A stretch of 64,000 nucleotides of DNA from Hippopus hippopus (Eukaryota > Mollusca > Bivalvia > Cardiida > Cardiidae). The translations under genes and the position numbers were made by a program. Position 1 is the stretch's first letter. The number at the start of each line of letters is the position of its first letter. Shown piece after piece: positions 53,301 through 62,752 of the stretch. The stretch covers positions 20,382,122-20,446,121 of the forward strand of contig OX328101.1 of assembly GCA_946811185.2 (NCBI GenBank), written 5' to 3'. Under the pieces are notes generated by a model. It was given only the letters and a program-made list of their open reading frames with translations, was not told the DNA's origin and ran no database searches.

Positions 53301-56300
53301 GGCATCGTCCGATCAGAGGGACTTCAAACTATCTTCTCATCTTTAATAATGAATTTAAACAGTGAATATACACAAATCTCTCAATAAAACAATAAGTGGA
53401 ATCTAAAATTCTGTCATGAGTGAAAAAATTGTTGTTTTATGAAATGAAAATAAAGATCTAAAGGGGGGGGGTCCGTCTGCAAATGCTTGAAATATGTCTT
53501 AATTTTTTTTAACTGGTTTGGAAATTAAAATTCAAAGATCAAAATAAATGATATTAAATAAAGTAAAAAAAATTTAAAGTACAAAACACCACATCTTTAT
53601 AAACTTAATATCATGTAGACAAATTGTCAAAGTATTTAAAGCAAAAAGGCATTCTCAGTTCAATGGAGAAACAGATTGTACAACCAATAGCTAGTTGGTT
53701 TGCTCTTCCGTTTACATAGTGATAATCATTTTTGCATTTAAACTGATTGGCCCACACTGCCGATTTGATAGATTTTTTACAGGAATTGGACCAGTTCCAC
53801 GGTATATCACTTACCTGCTTGTTTTAGCAAACATTAGAATTGATTTTGCCAAAAATGTTTGCACATTTTAGGAAAGGTTCTTAAAGTGTTTGAAGAGCTT
53901 TTAACAGTGAACATGTAGATCTATCTATAAAATCTTGTTTGTGCATGTCACATGAAAACAGTCTATCTTTTGATAGGCTGTCATTAAAACTTGATATTTT
54001 TATGAAATTAATATGTAGTTTAGATCTGAACCCCCATCCTTGTTTGTGTACCCCAAACTCCAGTTACCGAAGGGTACAAAAACCTCAAGCTAGAAAATGC
54101 ACGGCACACTCTGTCACATTCTCCCTGATAAATTAGCCATTCTTAAAGAGAGTGTTGTTTTCCTATTTGACAGATTTGATTTTATTCTTTTGACAGAAAT
54201 TTAGCACATGTGATTGCATTTTAATGAATCAAATATTAAATACTAGATATGTCCTTTTCTCATACTTGTTGTACTTTCAAATACAAAACTGATGTAGGGC
54301 TAATCTGATTAGGTCCTGTGTACAAAATGGAGATAAAAGAGGACAAAAATAACATGGATGCTAAAAACTTTGAGATTTTCTTAGGTTTTAGCATATCATA
54401 TCTTTCATTCTTTTCAAGATTTTTTCAACTTTAAAATGCTAAAACTGGATCTCATTAGAGTAATTTGATGCTTATAAAATAGCTAAATCTCAGGAGCTTC
54501 CGGGGACCTCCGGCCCCCTGGACCCCTGGCCAGGGCGTTGCCCTGGACCCACCGGGGGCCCTAGCTCAATTTTCAGTATTTTCAGATTTTTTAACTTTTA
54601 CCCTTGCATTTAGTTTGTTGTCTGCAAAAGTTTTCTTTTCAGTTTGAAGTCTAATTTTTTTTTTTTCTTTTTTGTGGTAAAGGGTTAAGGAAAGGAAGAT
54701 ATAAGTTTTCAGTAATTTGTAAAGCATAGTTGGAAAGGGAGCTATGGCATGTAACAAGCTATTGCTCCTAAATTGCCACAGTGGTTTCCATGGTGGTCAA
54801 CCAGAGGTGAGTAAAATGTCATAAATGAACAGAAAAGGGTTAATCACATAGAGCAACAAGTAATCATTCCTTTACCTGCATAGTTTTGAAAAGGTGTCAA
54901 AAAGTATATAGAATTTAATTTGAACTATAATGGGTTACTTGCCATATCATTCATTCTCTGCCTTAAAATAGATCGATGAAATTCGGACGTAAAAAGAGTG
55001 TATAAAACAGGGCCCTCTTTCATGAAAAAACTTTAAATAGTCTCTTATTTTACTCAAACTTTATTTGCAACTTAGATTGTGTTTGTTATTTTTTAGAAAT
55101 CACTAACATAAATAGACCTAAAGTAAAGTTCTCAAATCCTGAGTTGACGTAATGTTTTAGACTTAACTAAGCAGAATACAAGACTTAAGTCTGTTAACCC
55201 TTTACCACACGACAAAATTTTAGACTAATTAAAATTTAAAAGCACTTGCAGACCACAAAAGAAATGTAGATCAAATGCTGAGCTTTGTCTTGGAATGGGT
55301 AGAAAACATTGTTGGAAAAGGAAAAAATGCTGGTTACCAGCATTTTCTCCTTTTCCAACAATGTTTTCAAAAGGCTTCACCTCCAGGGTCGTTAAAAGGT
55401 GAGATTGTGTGGTAAAGGGTTAACTGAGTTAAGTTTGTTTATTTTGTTGAGCTGAGTCTGAAACATTGCGTCATCTTAGGATTTGAGAATGTCACCATTG
55501 TCTGTTAATGTAAGTGAATGTGTCTCAAATAACAAACTCAGCTTAAGAAAGAACCTGGGACCATTAGAGGATTTGAATAGAATAAGAGACTTATCCATAG
55601 GTGTTTTCATGAAACCAGCTCAGTCATTCAGTTAAAGACATTTATCAATTTGAGTCCTCTTTCTATTTGTGATTATCTTTATATTAAATTAACTCTTTAT
55701 AAGCCAACAAAATTGTACACCCTTCCAAACTGAAACCATCTGCAGATACTATTCTAAACCTAGCTCATATGATGGAATTTGTCTCAAAATGGTGGAAAAC
55801 GGTGTAGTAAAGGGTGAAAATGCTGGTTCTATGCTTAGTACCAGCATTTTCTCCATTCCCCACATTGTTTCTAAAGCCTTCCTCCTTGGGATGGTTTATT
55901 AACAGGATTGTGTGATAAAGAGATAACATCTGAGAACTTGAATCAAATTGATATCAAAAGATTCAAGACCTGTTTTGATTTTTGCTACTAAAGGGAGATA
56001 ACAAAATGTTGTATTCTCCCTGTGAGAAAACAGTTATTCTATCTGGCTTAAACCTTAGCATACAGACCATGCTTCAACAATGCTAGGGAAGTAAATTTAT
56101 GAAATCTTTCTAGGAAAATGGGAAAAACCCTGGTTACCAGTGTTTTCTCCCTTTTTTTTAAACCAGTATATTCTCCTTTTTTTTCTCACGTTGTCTTCTA
56201 CTTTTCCAGTTTTAGCCTAATATAGTTTTTCATCTGCAAAAGATTCCATTTTGTGTGAGTCTTAACTCTTTACCTAACTATATTATTTAAATGACCCAAA

Positions 56301-59300
56301 GAAGAAGACTTTTGAAGATATTGTGGAAAAAGAAAAAAAAGCTGGTAACCAGCATTTTCTCCTTTTCCAACGGTGTTTTACAATTTTCTAAGAACATGTC
56401 ACTTTTTTAGTCAAATTAATTTTGTTGTCTGCAAATGCTTTCATTTGAACCAGTCTAAAATTTTGTTATCTGTAAAAAGGTCAAAGTTTGTTGCCAGTGA
56501 ACAATTGACCCCTTACCAGAGTGTTTTTATAACACTACAGTGGAAGGCCTTCAAAACTTTTGTAAGAAAAATTTAGTGAAAAAGAGAAGCGTCAAGATAA
56601 ACCAATATTTTACCACTCATGAAAAAATCCTAGACTTGTCAATGGACGAATCTGATCAGTCAATAATGATTTTAGCATCATGATTTTGTTTCTAAGCTGA
56701 TATTCAAACTTTGTTGACCAATCTGATTTGTTCAATATATTCACTGCGGTATTAAAATTTCCTTTCTACAGTGGAGAAGAAAAACTTGTCTGCTTCCAAA
56801 GTTGCCACCTTTATTTGTCCCTTAATATTAACCCATTTCTTACATTCTATGTATAAAATTGAAGACAAATTAATACAAAGCACAATGAAATAATGGCTTT
56901 TTCTATTCCAGTTTAGAAATACATGAAAAGTACTGACAATTGACTCTAAGTGGTGTCTGACTGGTAATGCAATTGGTAACCCAGTGCTCTCAATAAGGGC
57001 CCATTTCAGGAATTTTTGTAATTCCATGTTCAAATTTTAGGATTTTTTTAAAAAAAAAATCAGGAATTTTTTTTTTCCGCATCGGTCAATGTGGTCATAG
57101 GCTTAGATTTATTTTGATTGTGTCACGGAATGTCCAATCCTAATTTAAAACCCTATGTTGTGATTACTCTAAAGTTTTATTCAGAAAGACATGTCCTTAG
57201 AGTAACCATATAATAGGGTTAAAATTCCTATATTACTGTAAAAATACTGATTATGATCTGTGATTGGCTGGCAATGATGGACCATGGTACTTTAAATTAA
57301 GAATAAATAAGCAAATCACTGTTTCATAACTGTAATAATGACAATTCAATTTTATTCAAAATCATTCAGTCATACAATACAAGATGGAAAAAAAAACTTG
57401 TACATTTTAACTCAAGGACTGTGTGGTAATGATTTAGTTCATAATATAACATGATAAAATGAAACTATTTTACATCAATTCTGGCTTTCTTTTGTTTGTT
57501 TTTACCAAATCCCAATATTTTCTACATGTCATTATGCAATTCTCTTTTATTTTGCAAGTGCACCATATCTTCTTCTTTTACACTTGTTGCAGTGCTGAAC
57601 AGCTTGAACAAATGGAAAGGCAGAAGATTCTGGTCCTTCAGAAATTTTCATGAGCTTTTCCAAACTGTCAGAGAATAGGGATGACCTGGCTTCAGTTTTC
57701 AGTTTGTTCTGAAGACTAAAGCCACATTCACAAGTAACAGAAGTCACACAAATGCAAAGAGCAGCCTCTGACAGTCTGGAAAAGTTAGGAAAATCTGCAG
57801 CATGCTTAAAAATAGTGGACTTGCATACCTGCAATGTTGTATACTTCCTATATGATCCTAGCAATAAAGAGTGCAGCACAGGCTATTCAGGAAGAAGTTT
57901 ACCAGGTTCAATAAAGGGAGCCTGTCCTGAGCAGTAATGAAGTTCAATATTTTTAAGATGAAGAGTAAAATCAGCCTGGTCTAATTCCCTGACAACAAAA
58001 GGATCAAAAATTGAACAAAGACCTTCCAAAAGATCTCTTGTATTGTCAGAAGGAGCTAGTCTCTCAAGGAGATTGTCCTTTACCTTCTCAACATAATTAT
58101 TCATTAAGTCTAGAACATCCCTCTCACTGTGCATTAAACAAATCCCTTTAAAAAATGTCTGACCCTCCTTTTCCTCAATGTTACAAAGAAAGCTCTGAAA
58201 ACATTCACCTCCCCCATTCAAAACAAGTGCTCCCAACCTGCCTACAGTCAATTCTATCAAATTGGTGATGATTGCAAAATAAGCTTCATTTTCTTGGAGC
58301 TTTAGACTCAGACATCTTAATACACTCAGAACATCATTTAGATAGTGCACAGCACCAACAAATTTGTAGTTCTTTAAGTGTTTTAAAATGCCCTTTGCCT
58401 TTAGGTCTTTTTTCATCAAGACATCTTGCTCGAGACAGTGTAGATCCAAGATCAGACTGCACGATCTGTGCAGTCTGATCTTGATCTGCAATGTCCTAAA
58501 AAGTTTAGTTGCACTTAGCAGCTTAAGGGTTAATATAGTAGAAATTATAATTGTTCATCTAAAGTTGTTATTTCTACTTCATTGTATTTGAAAAGTTTAG
58601 TAAACAGTCCTAGAACCTCTGTGCAAATTGGAAAGTGCTCCCATAAAGCACATGATTATATTTCTTTGATTGCTTGCATTGTCTGTATGCAAACTAATTT
58701 TCATGAATGAAAGGGATGATTAAACAGTTGGTTTTTCTTTAGAATATAACAAAGTATTGATCTGTGAGTGGTTTAAAACCACAAAAATAATGCATACTTG
58801 TGAATCATAAAACTACATGAGGTAATGCAAATTTTATAGCCTTATTTAGAAAATTATTCATACTTTTTAAAGTTATCCATTGTTTAAAAACAATCTGTTT
58901 GAAAATTAGAGCACATCAATACAGAAACATTGCATTTAGACAAAGCCAAGAGCATCTGCATGTAGCTGCTGATCAAGCTTTTTCAACAACGTAGTCATTG
59001 CTTATAAATGTAGGTTAATTTGCTTTATGCCATGGAAGCTCTGAATTAATCCTATTCCAGACAATCACGTTTCAATGACACTGAGGAAAAACACTGGGGA
59101 ACACATTGTGGAAAAAGGAGAAAATGCTTATTACCAGGATTTACTCCTTTTCCCACAATTGTTACTACCCTTTTTTAGACAAATCCAATTGTTTGAGCTG
59201 CATATATTTTGTAGCCTAAAAATACTTTCAATTTGGACATGTGTAAAGTTTTGCCGTGCTGATGAGGAATTATAGTTTTTATTGATGATTGATTGTATGG

Positions 59301-62300
59301 TGTTTCAAGCCGTTTTCAACATTATTTCAGTTATATCCAGGTGGCTATAGTTTTTATCATTATTTTGAAATAATCTGTGCTTTGCAATAAAAAGAATCTG
59401 CTTTATTGTGTACTAAATTGATGGTGATCAAAATAATTAATGATTCATTTTTTTTTTCTTGTATAAATTTGAAAACAAACAAAAGAGAAAAAGTTTGTTT
59501 GCAAAGGAAAATCATAGCTTACAACAAAATTTCATATTTTTTTACCAATTCATCACCCTAGTTTTTTTTTAAATAATGAACAATAAAACCTCATATCACT
59601 TATGCTCGAAATGTCTTAATGCTGTGGTTGAAAAATAAATTACTGAAATTCCTATCACTGAGGTCTAGGGTTACGCAATGTTTACTTTGATTTTTTTTTG
59701 GCAAATGAAGATTCTGTTTGAAGGCTTGTTAGAGTGTTCAATCTCTAGGGTGTACATGGCTAACCCCTTTTATTTCCCTTCTTTCATATGTTACACCTTA
59801 AAGTGCCTTTCGCAATATAAATAGCTATTGCAGACAATGTAGATTAAGATCAGACTACACAGAATATGCAGCCTGATCTTTGATCTACATAGTCCGCTTT
59901 GTTCAGATATTCTGGACCATAAATACATTGATAATCATCTGGGTCTTATTTTTAGAGTGACATAGACCGACATGTCTGTTTGATTTATTTGGTGCTGTAA
60001 GGGTTAACCTATCTGCTGCTAAGTGGGACTCACTGACCTTTTGTGGACAGTGTAGATCAAGATCAGACTGCAATGAACGTGCAGTCTGGTTTTTGATCTA
60101 CACTGTCCGATACGGAGATATTTTTACCCAAAATGTACATTTGAAATAGCAACATTTGAGGTTTTACTATCGACTTGAAAGTTTCATTTCAGTTATTTAG
60201 CAGGATGAAGATTAAAGTATAGCAAGGACATACACAAATGCAATATGTAGTATTACCACAGCAGTTTTTTATTTTAAGGTCCAGATTTCCAAAATAAGAG
60301 AAAAAGGCAATCCGCACTTTTATCTTTGATAGCTAGTTTTTAGCAAATAGAAATTACAGCTTCAATTGTTTTCAAAGTTTTCTGTGAGGATATAATCAAA
60401 ATATTGTTGCATGTGTTTAAAAGGATAAACATGAAACAAGTGAAAGTGTTTGGGAGAATATTTCAGATTAATTTATCTTATTCTTTGGTGGAAAATGTGT
60501 TGGTGTATTACTCATTTGTCACTGTTCTTTAATTTGTTTCAGGATACTAATTTTGTTGTGTAGGTAAACATGAAACGGGTCATAAAGGCTTTAAGTATAC
60601 TGTAAAATCTTGATAATTTGAAGTCCCAAGGGGACAAGCAAAATATTGGAATTATCGCGGTTTTCAAATTATCCTAAATATCCGTGAAAAAACATAAATT
60701 CCGTTCAGGATCGGCAAGTAAAGTAAATAACATCTACGACCCCCGAGCAATAAAACCGAGTTTTTGTTCCTTTTTTTCATAATATTCCAAGAACATCATA
60801 TTGAAAGGATTATTTTCTCTAAATGCAGGGTTCTGACCATATGAGTTCTTGGAAATAAGTCACGTTGAAATTCTTTTCATTCTGTAAGGTATTGAAAAGG
60901 TCGGTGCTCTAGTTTTTCTTTCAAATTCGTAAAATTTGCCCTGTTGTATTCGCCCCCATTATTAACTATCACCCCACGGGAAAAAAAGCGCATTATTATT
61001 TTTTGACCTAAGAAAACAGAAGAAGGTAGGATATAATATGGTATCAAAAATATTTAGGCATACACGTGTATAGATTTAAGTTCCTCGGACACTGATATTT
61101 CAATGAAATATCTTTGAATATCATGATTTGAAAAGTGTTGAAAACGATCGAAGAATGAAGGCGGGAAAACCTGATGCTAAAAATAGATAGACATGAAAAA
61201 TGATAAAAAATGAGACATCCTCCGATCACAAACGCTTTAACTCTTTACCAAACGACAAAATTTTACACTTGTCCAAATTGAAAGCTTTTGCAGATGACAA
61301 AATGAATGAGACTGAAAAATTAAAATTTGTTTTAAAAAGGGTAGAAAAAATTGTAGGAAAAGGAGAAAATGCTGGCTACCAGCATTTTCTCCTTATCCCA
61401 GAATGTTTTCAAAAAGCTTCTTTCTCAGGCGGGTCGTTAAAAGTCGGGATTATGTGGTAATTAGTTAAACTGTCTTTTTAGCGTCAATAATGACTTTGAA
61501 CATGTGATGTACGCACATACGGCAAAAAAATGAAGTCATGGATAAAATCAGTTGTCTAATCAGGAATGAAATACTCGAGTGATTTTATAGAATGAAATAT
61601 CAAACAACATTATCAAAGGAAGGGGTGGTAGAAGCAAACATGTCAAACTTAACATAATTAACCTCTTTTTATCAAATCAAAGTCAACTCCTTTTCAAAAT
61701 CGTATCGTAGTATGAATCTCTGGTAGTAATTGTCATAGGTTGTAAAACTTACACTACACCTTAGACGGGCCGACGCCAAAAATTCCTTTGCTAGGAAAGG
61801 TGTGAAAACAATTAATTGAAAGGTGAGAAAATAATGTGTTTGATTGATTTTTGCATTTATTTATCGTCGCCACCGAATGCCCATATGGGCAACGCCCCCT
61901 GAAGGCTGTTAGTATTGTGACAGGGGATAGTGCAGATACAGGATGAAACCCACCCAAAGTTACGCCTGGTTCTTTAACGTGCTCGGTGTATAGCGCCGTC
62001 ACACAGGACCTCAGTTTAACGTCTCATCCGAAAGACTATTAGTAATTTTAGATGGCCAGCCGTGGGAATTGAACCCACACCCTCAAGTGACCCGAAACAT
62101 CACATTCACGAGTCCTACGCTCTACCAACTGAGCTATGCAGGCTGGTCAAACAATAATGTGTTCGAATTAACAATCAATTTAAAGAGACAAATTGATGAC
62201 AGGGACCAACACATGTGTTCGAATTTTCAGATTATCGAGACTCGAAATTACCGATCTATTTTTGATGCTATATAGTAGAGTTTTTGCTGGGACTATGGAA

Positions 62301-62752
62301 ATTCCTCGAAAAAGACGGGATCCTCGAATGTTCGAGATTGGAAATATCGAGATGTTACTGTATTTCTAATCAGGTTGTTCGTGGAATATTTTATTGACTG
62401 GGAAAAACTATATATATCCTGATATGAATATACAAAATATCTTATACCATTTACATAAAATACGTAGAAAAAGTTGATGAAAATGGAAAGTTGTAGTAAT
62501 GATATTTATTATGCTGATCATCGAAAGCTTCATTATTTCTTTGCTGTATTCAGTTTGTGTTTTAACTCTATAATATTATGTGATATGAAAATGAATTTTC
62601 AATCAAGTCATGACATACAAAAGTATTACAAATGATGCAATGAACAATAATTCTATTTCGACTTAGTGAAACACATTGTCAATAAAAAAGATTTTTATAC
62701 ATTGGTTATCGATTTTCAGGGTGCTCCATACTTTAGGCGTAAACAGTTATAA
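41128..62752 (+). CDS. uncharacterised spliced gene, 4 inferred coding exons, about 177 aa
   Basis: I do not recognise this protein. Three phase-0 exons join into an open frame: residues 1-75 (Tyr- and Asp-rich, starting MAVFPITTFCEVTYDSDW), 76-131 (GYPGSTGGHIVENPERA through PFPSLHLIQ) and 132-167 (an acidic stretch GGDSGDEYDEEYAV, then WVDALNKWVPENQ). A fourth short exon at 62720-62752 would end it with GAPYFRRKQL and TAA. No signal peptide or membrane segment is visible; it looks like a soluble intracellular protein. The short, Pro/Tyr-rich make-up vaguely resembles ciliary microtubule-associated proteins, but that is speculation. The open frame across intron positions and good donor sites support a real gene. 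The 13.7 kb last intron could hide further exons. Confidence 0.65.
41450..41697 (+). mobile_element. family C MITE, diverged
   Basis: Core CTTGCACAGTCTGCACAACC, right CACAGAGTATTGCTAAA. It begins 98 bp after the donor of the plus-strand gene's exon 1. Confidence 0.82.
41815..42031 (+). mobile_element. family B MITE
   Basis: Left TTAACTCTTTACCAAACAAC, perfect core, right GGTAAAGGGTTGA. Immediately followed by another copy. Confidence 0.9.
42034..42246 (+). mobile_element. family B MITE, tandem neighbour
   Basis: Same orientation as the preceding copy, right end GGTAAAGAGTTAA; core diverged. Confidence 0.85.
43351..43579 (-). mobile_element. family B MITE
   Basis: TTAA at both ends and a perfect core at about 43411-43465; one of the best copies for a consensus. 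Confidence 0.93.
44425..44617 (-). mobile_element. family B MITE, decayed
   Basis: Right end GTAAAGAGTTAA; core mostly lost. Confidence 0.7.
44857..45091 (+). mobile_element. family B MITE
   Basis: TTAA at both ends; core GAAAATGCTGAATACCAGCA. Confidence 0.9.
45829..45962. repeat. long inverted repeat, arms about 60 bp
   Basis: GGCTGATGAGGGC...GAGTGTGATATCAGCCTGCC on the left mirrored by GGCAGGCTGATATCACTCTC on the right; loop around CCAAGAACTTTAGCCC. Confidence 0.88.
46859..47293 (+). mobile_element. family A MITE split by a family B insertion
   Basis: Left end TTAACCCTTAGGCTGCTAAG and intact core; the 3' part resumes at 47270 (TTATTTAGTGAG) after the family B element. Removing that element and one TTAA restores the length of the uninterrupted copies exactly. 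Confidence 0.92.
47044..47269 (-). mobile_element. family B MITE inserted into family A, TTAA duplicated
   Basis: Flanked by TTAA at 47044-47047 and 47266-47269, with the two parts of a family A element on either side. Ends CCCTTTACCAAACAATCC and GGGAAAGGG. This gives a direct view of the target-site duplication. Confidence 0.95.
47427..47594 (+). CDS. uncharacterised gene, exon 2
   Basis: 56 codons, phase 0 at both ends, after acceptor AATTTAG and before donor CAG|GTATCAG. It contains ERARTWHAFGKDTGSELSRA. It sits in a unique stretch 130 bp beyond a nested MITE pair. Confidence 0.75.
47936..48164 (+). mobile_element. family B MITE, first of three abutting copies
   Basis: TTAA at both ends; core with TTTCCA loop. 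Its right TTAA is shared with the next copy. Confidence 0.92.
48161..48346 (+). mobile_element. family B MITE, second abutting copy
   Basis: Starts at the shared TTAA 48161-48164; second core arm deleted (GGGGGGAAATAAGAAACATT). Confidence 0.85.
48350..48570 (-). mobile_element. family B MITE, third abutting copy
   Basis: Inverted relative to the previous two; core AGTGCTGTTGATCAACATTT. Confidence 0.8.
48929..49036 (+). CDS. uncharacterised gene, exon 3
   Basis: 36 codons, phase 0 at both ends, after acceptor TATGACAG and before donor CAG|GTAATG. Acidic N-terminal half followed by a Lys/Trp-rich half (KLVWVDALNKWVPENQ). Confidence 0.75.
49220..49447 (-). mobile_element. family B MITE
   Basis: TTAA at both ends, perfect core; its peptide-like frame is open from end to end. 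Confidence 0.93.
50305..50418 (-). mobile_element. tRNA-derived SINE fragment
   Basis: Degraded head region (CTCTGAAGTGTCTTACAGAC, GCCAGGCAGGACCCC) attached to half of a family B core (50262-50302). A tail fragment lies at 59285-59345. Confidence 0.65.
50478..50846. mobile_element. TTTATCACATAACC element, copy 2
   Basis: The first 70 bp are nearly identical to copy 1; same right-hand palindrome (AAGCTAGCCAATGGCTCGCT). Confidence 0.85.
50846..51425. mobile_element. TTTATCACATAACC element, diverged copy 3 split by family B
   Basis: Abuts copy 2 (CATCACATGAGCCCC...) and ends CAACATATGTCAGATCCTAT; the family B element at 51142-51361 lies in its palindromic part. Confidence 0.75.
51142..51361 (+). 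mobile_element. family B MITE inside another MITE
   Basis: TTAA at 51142-51145 and 51358-51361; it sits in the third copy of the TTTATCACATAACC element (50846-51425). Confidence 0.85.
51515..51705 (-). mobile_element. family B MITE, degenerate
   Basis: Recognisable by AATGATCCTAAAGAAAAATG and TTTGAGCAAAATCTGG; the core is only partly symmetric. Confidence 0.6.
51747..51905 (-). mobile_element. family B MITE, right part missing
   Basis: Left TTAATCCTTTACCACAAAAT; the similarity stops at about 51905. Confidence 0.75.
52100..54480. other. repeat-poor stretch in the last intron of the plus-strand gene
   Basis: No family A, B, C or SINE copy in about 2.4 kb, in contrast to its surroundings. A 79-codon frame at 52496-52735 starts with ATG and has a Cys-X2-Cys (FCPIC), but I cannot assign it. 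The stretch ends next to the GC-rich GGCCCCCTGGACCCCTGGCC (54510-54529). Confidence 0.5.
54600..54689 (-). mobile_element. family B MITE, right end only
   Basis: TTTGTTGTCTGCAAAAGTTT through GTGGTAAAGGGTTAA. Confidence 0.75.
55194..55423 (+). mobile_element. family B MITE with covarying arms
   Basis: TTAACCCTTTACC and GGTAAAGGGTTAA are perfectly inverted. Both core arms read TTGG/CCAA where others read TGGG/CCCA. Confidence 0.93.
55689..55926 (+). mobile_element. family B MITE with expanded loop
   Basis: Left TTAACTCTTTATAAGCC. The core loop is longer, GCTGGTTCTATGCTTAGTAC between the arms. Confidence 0.82.
56045..56264 (-). mobile_element. family B MITE, diverged
   Basis: Core loop TGGTTACCAG visible; a CTCC/TTTT tract is duplicated after it. 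It shares its right TTAA with the next copy. Confidence 0.72.
56262..56485 (-). mobile_element. family B MITE
   Basis: Left TTAACTCTTTACCTAAC; core GCTGGTAACCAGC present with arm mismatches. Confidence 0.82.
57544..58434 (-). pseudogene. hAT-family transposase fragment (C-terminal part)
   Basis: A minus-strand frame resembling domesticated-type hAT or ZNF862-like proteins: KAKGILKHLKNYKFVGAVHY near its start and, at the C-terminus, a hAT dimerisation region (FPNFSRLSEAALCICVTSV, then CECGFSLQNKLKTEARSS and LEKLMKIS). An in-frame TAG at 57883-57885 interrupts it between these parts; the frame is otherwise continuous. The 5' part with the catalytic domain is missing and the frame runs directly into a truncated family A MITE at 58434. 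It is most likely a dead fragment lying in the last intron of the plus-strand gene. Confidence 0.8.
58434..58533 (-). mobile_element. family A MITE, half copy inside the hAT fragment
   Basis: Core hairpin and right end (CTTAAGGGTTAA) only; the left half is absent and hAT coding sequence starts at the break. Confidence 0.85.
59046..59272 (-). mobile_element. family B MITE
   Basis: Left TTAATCCTATTCC; core loop altered (GCTTATTACCAGG). Confidence 0.82.
60004..60215 (+). mobile_element. family A MITE
   Basis: TTAA at both ends (60004-60007, 60212-60215), core at about 60050-60108. Confidence 0.88.
61237..61469 (+). mobile_element. family B MITE
   Basis: TTAA at both ends. The frame LPNDKILHLSKLKAFADDKM is open through the core. 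Nested in the 60600-62360 element. Confidence 0.92.
61846..62152 (-). mobile_element. fourth type of tRNA-derived SINE
   Basis: On the minus strand the head reads TAGCTCAGTTGGTAGAGCG, then a long variable part, then GGTTCAATTCC. The body contains TTTCGGATGAGACGTTAAAC and ends near an AATAAATGCAAAAATC tail. Nested in the 60600-62360 element. Confidence 0.88.
62720..62752 (+). CDS. uncharacterised gene, candidate terminal exon
   Basis: Acceptor GATTTTCAG is followed by GGT in phase 0, then GAPYFRRKQL and TAA. Phase and intron-border quality fit exon 3, but the exon is very short and rests on reading alone. Confidence 0.45.
   Translation, partial: GAPYFRRKQL

Larger units (their letters stand above)
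60600..62360. mobile_element. candidate pogo/Tigger-like element, non-autonomous
   Basis: Left end CTGTAAAATCTTGATAATTT and right end (inverted) CAGTAACATCTCGATATTTC, each next to TA. No transposase frame is visible inside; a family B MITE and a SINE are nested in it. The similarity of the ends beyond about 20 bp is weak. Confidence 0.45.

Noticed and set aside
54721..54798. Exon ending CAACCAGAG|GTGAGT in the last intron of the plus-strand gene
   Set aside because: The donor is good, but a 25-bp exon after the nearest CAG would shift the frame of the terminal exon, and a longer version has no convincing acceptor.
58438..58491. N-terminal residues MQIKIRLHRSCSLILDLH of the hAT frame
   Set aside because: They are encoded by the family A MITE, not by hAT sequence.
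62085..62150. tRNA gene on the minus strand
   Set aside because: Has boxes A and B but continues into a 240-bp body with a tail and does not complete an acceptor stem; it is the head of a SINE. The same applies at 6180, 10180, 13070, 15120 and 31440.
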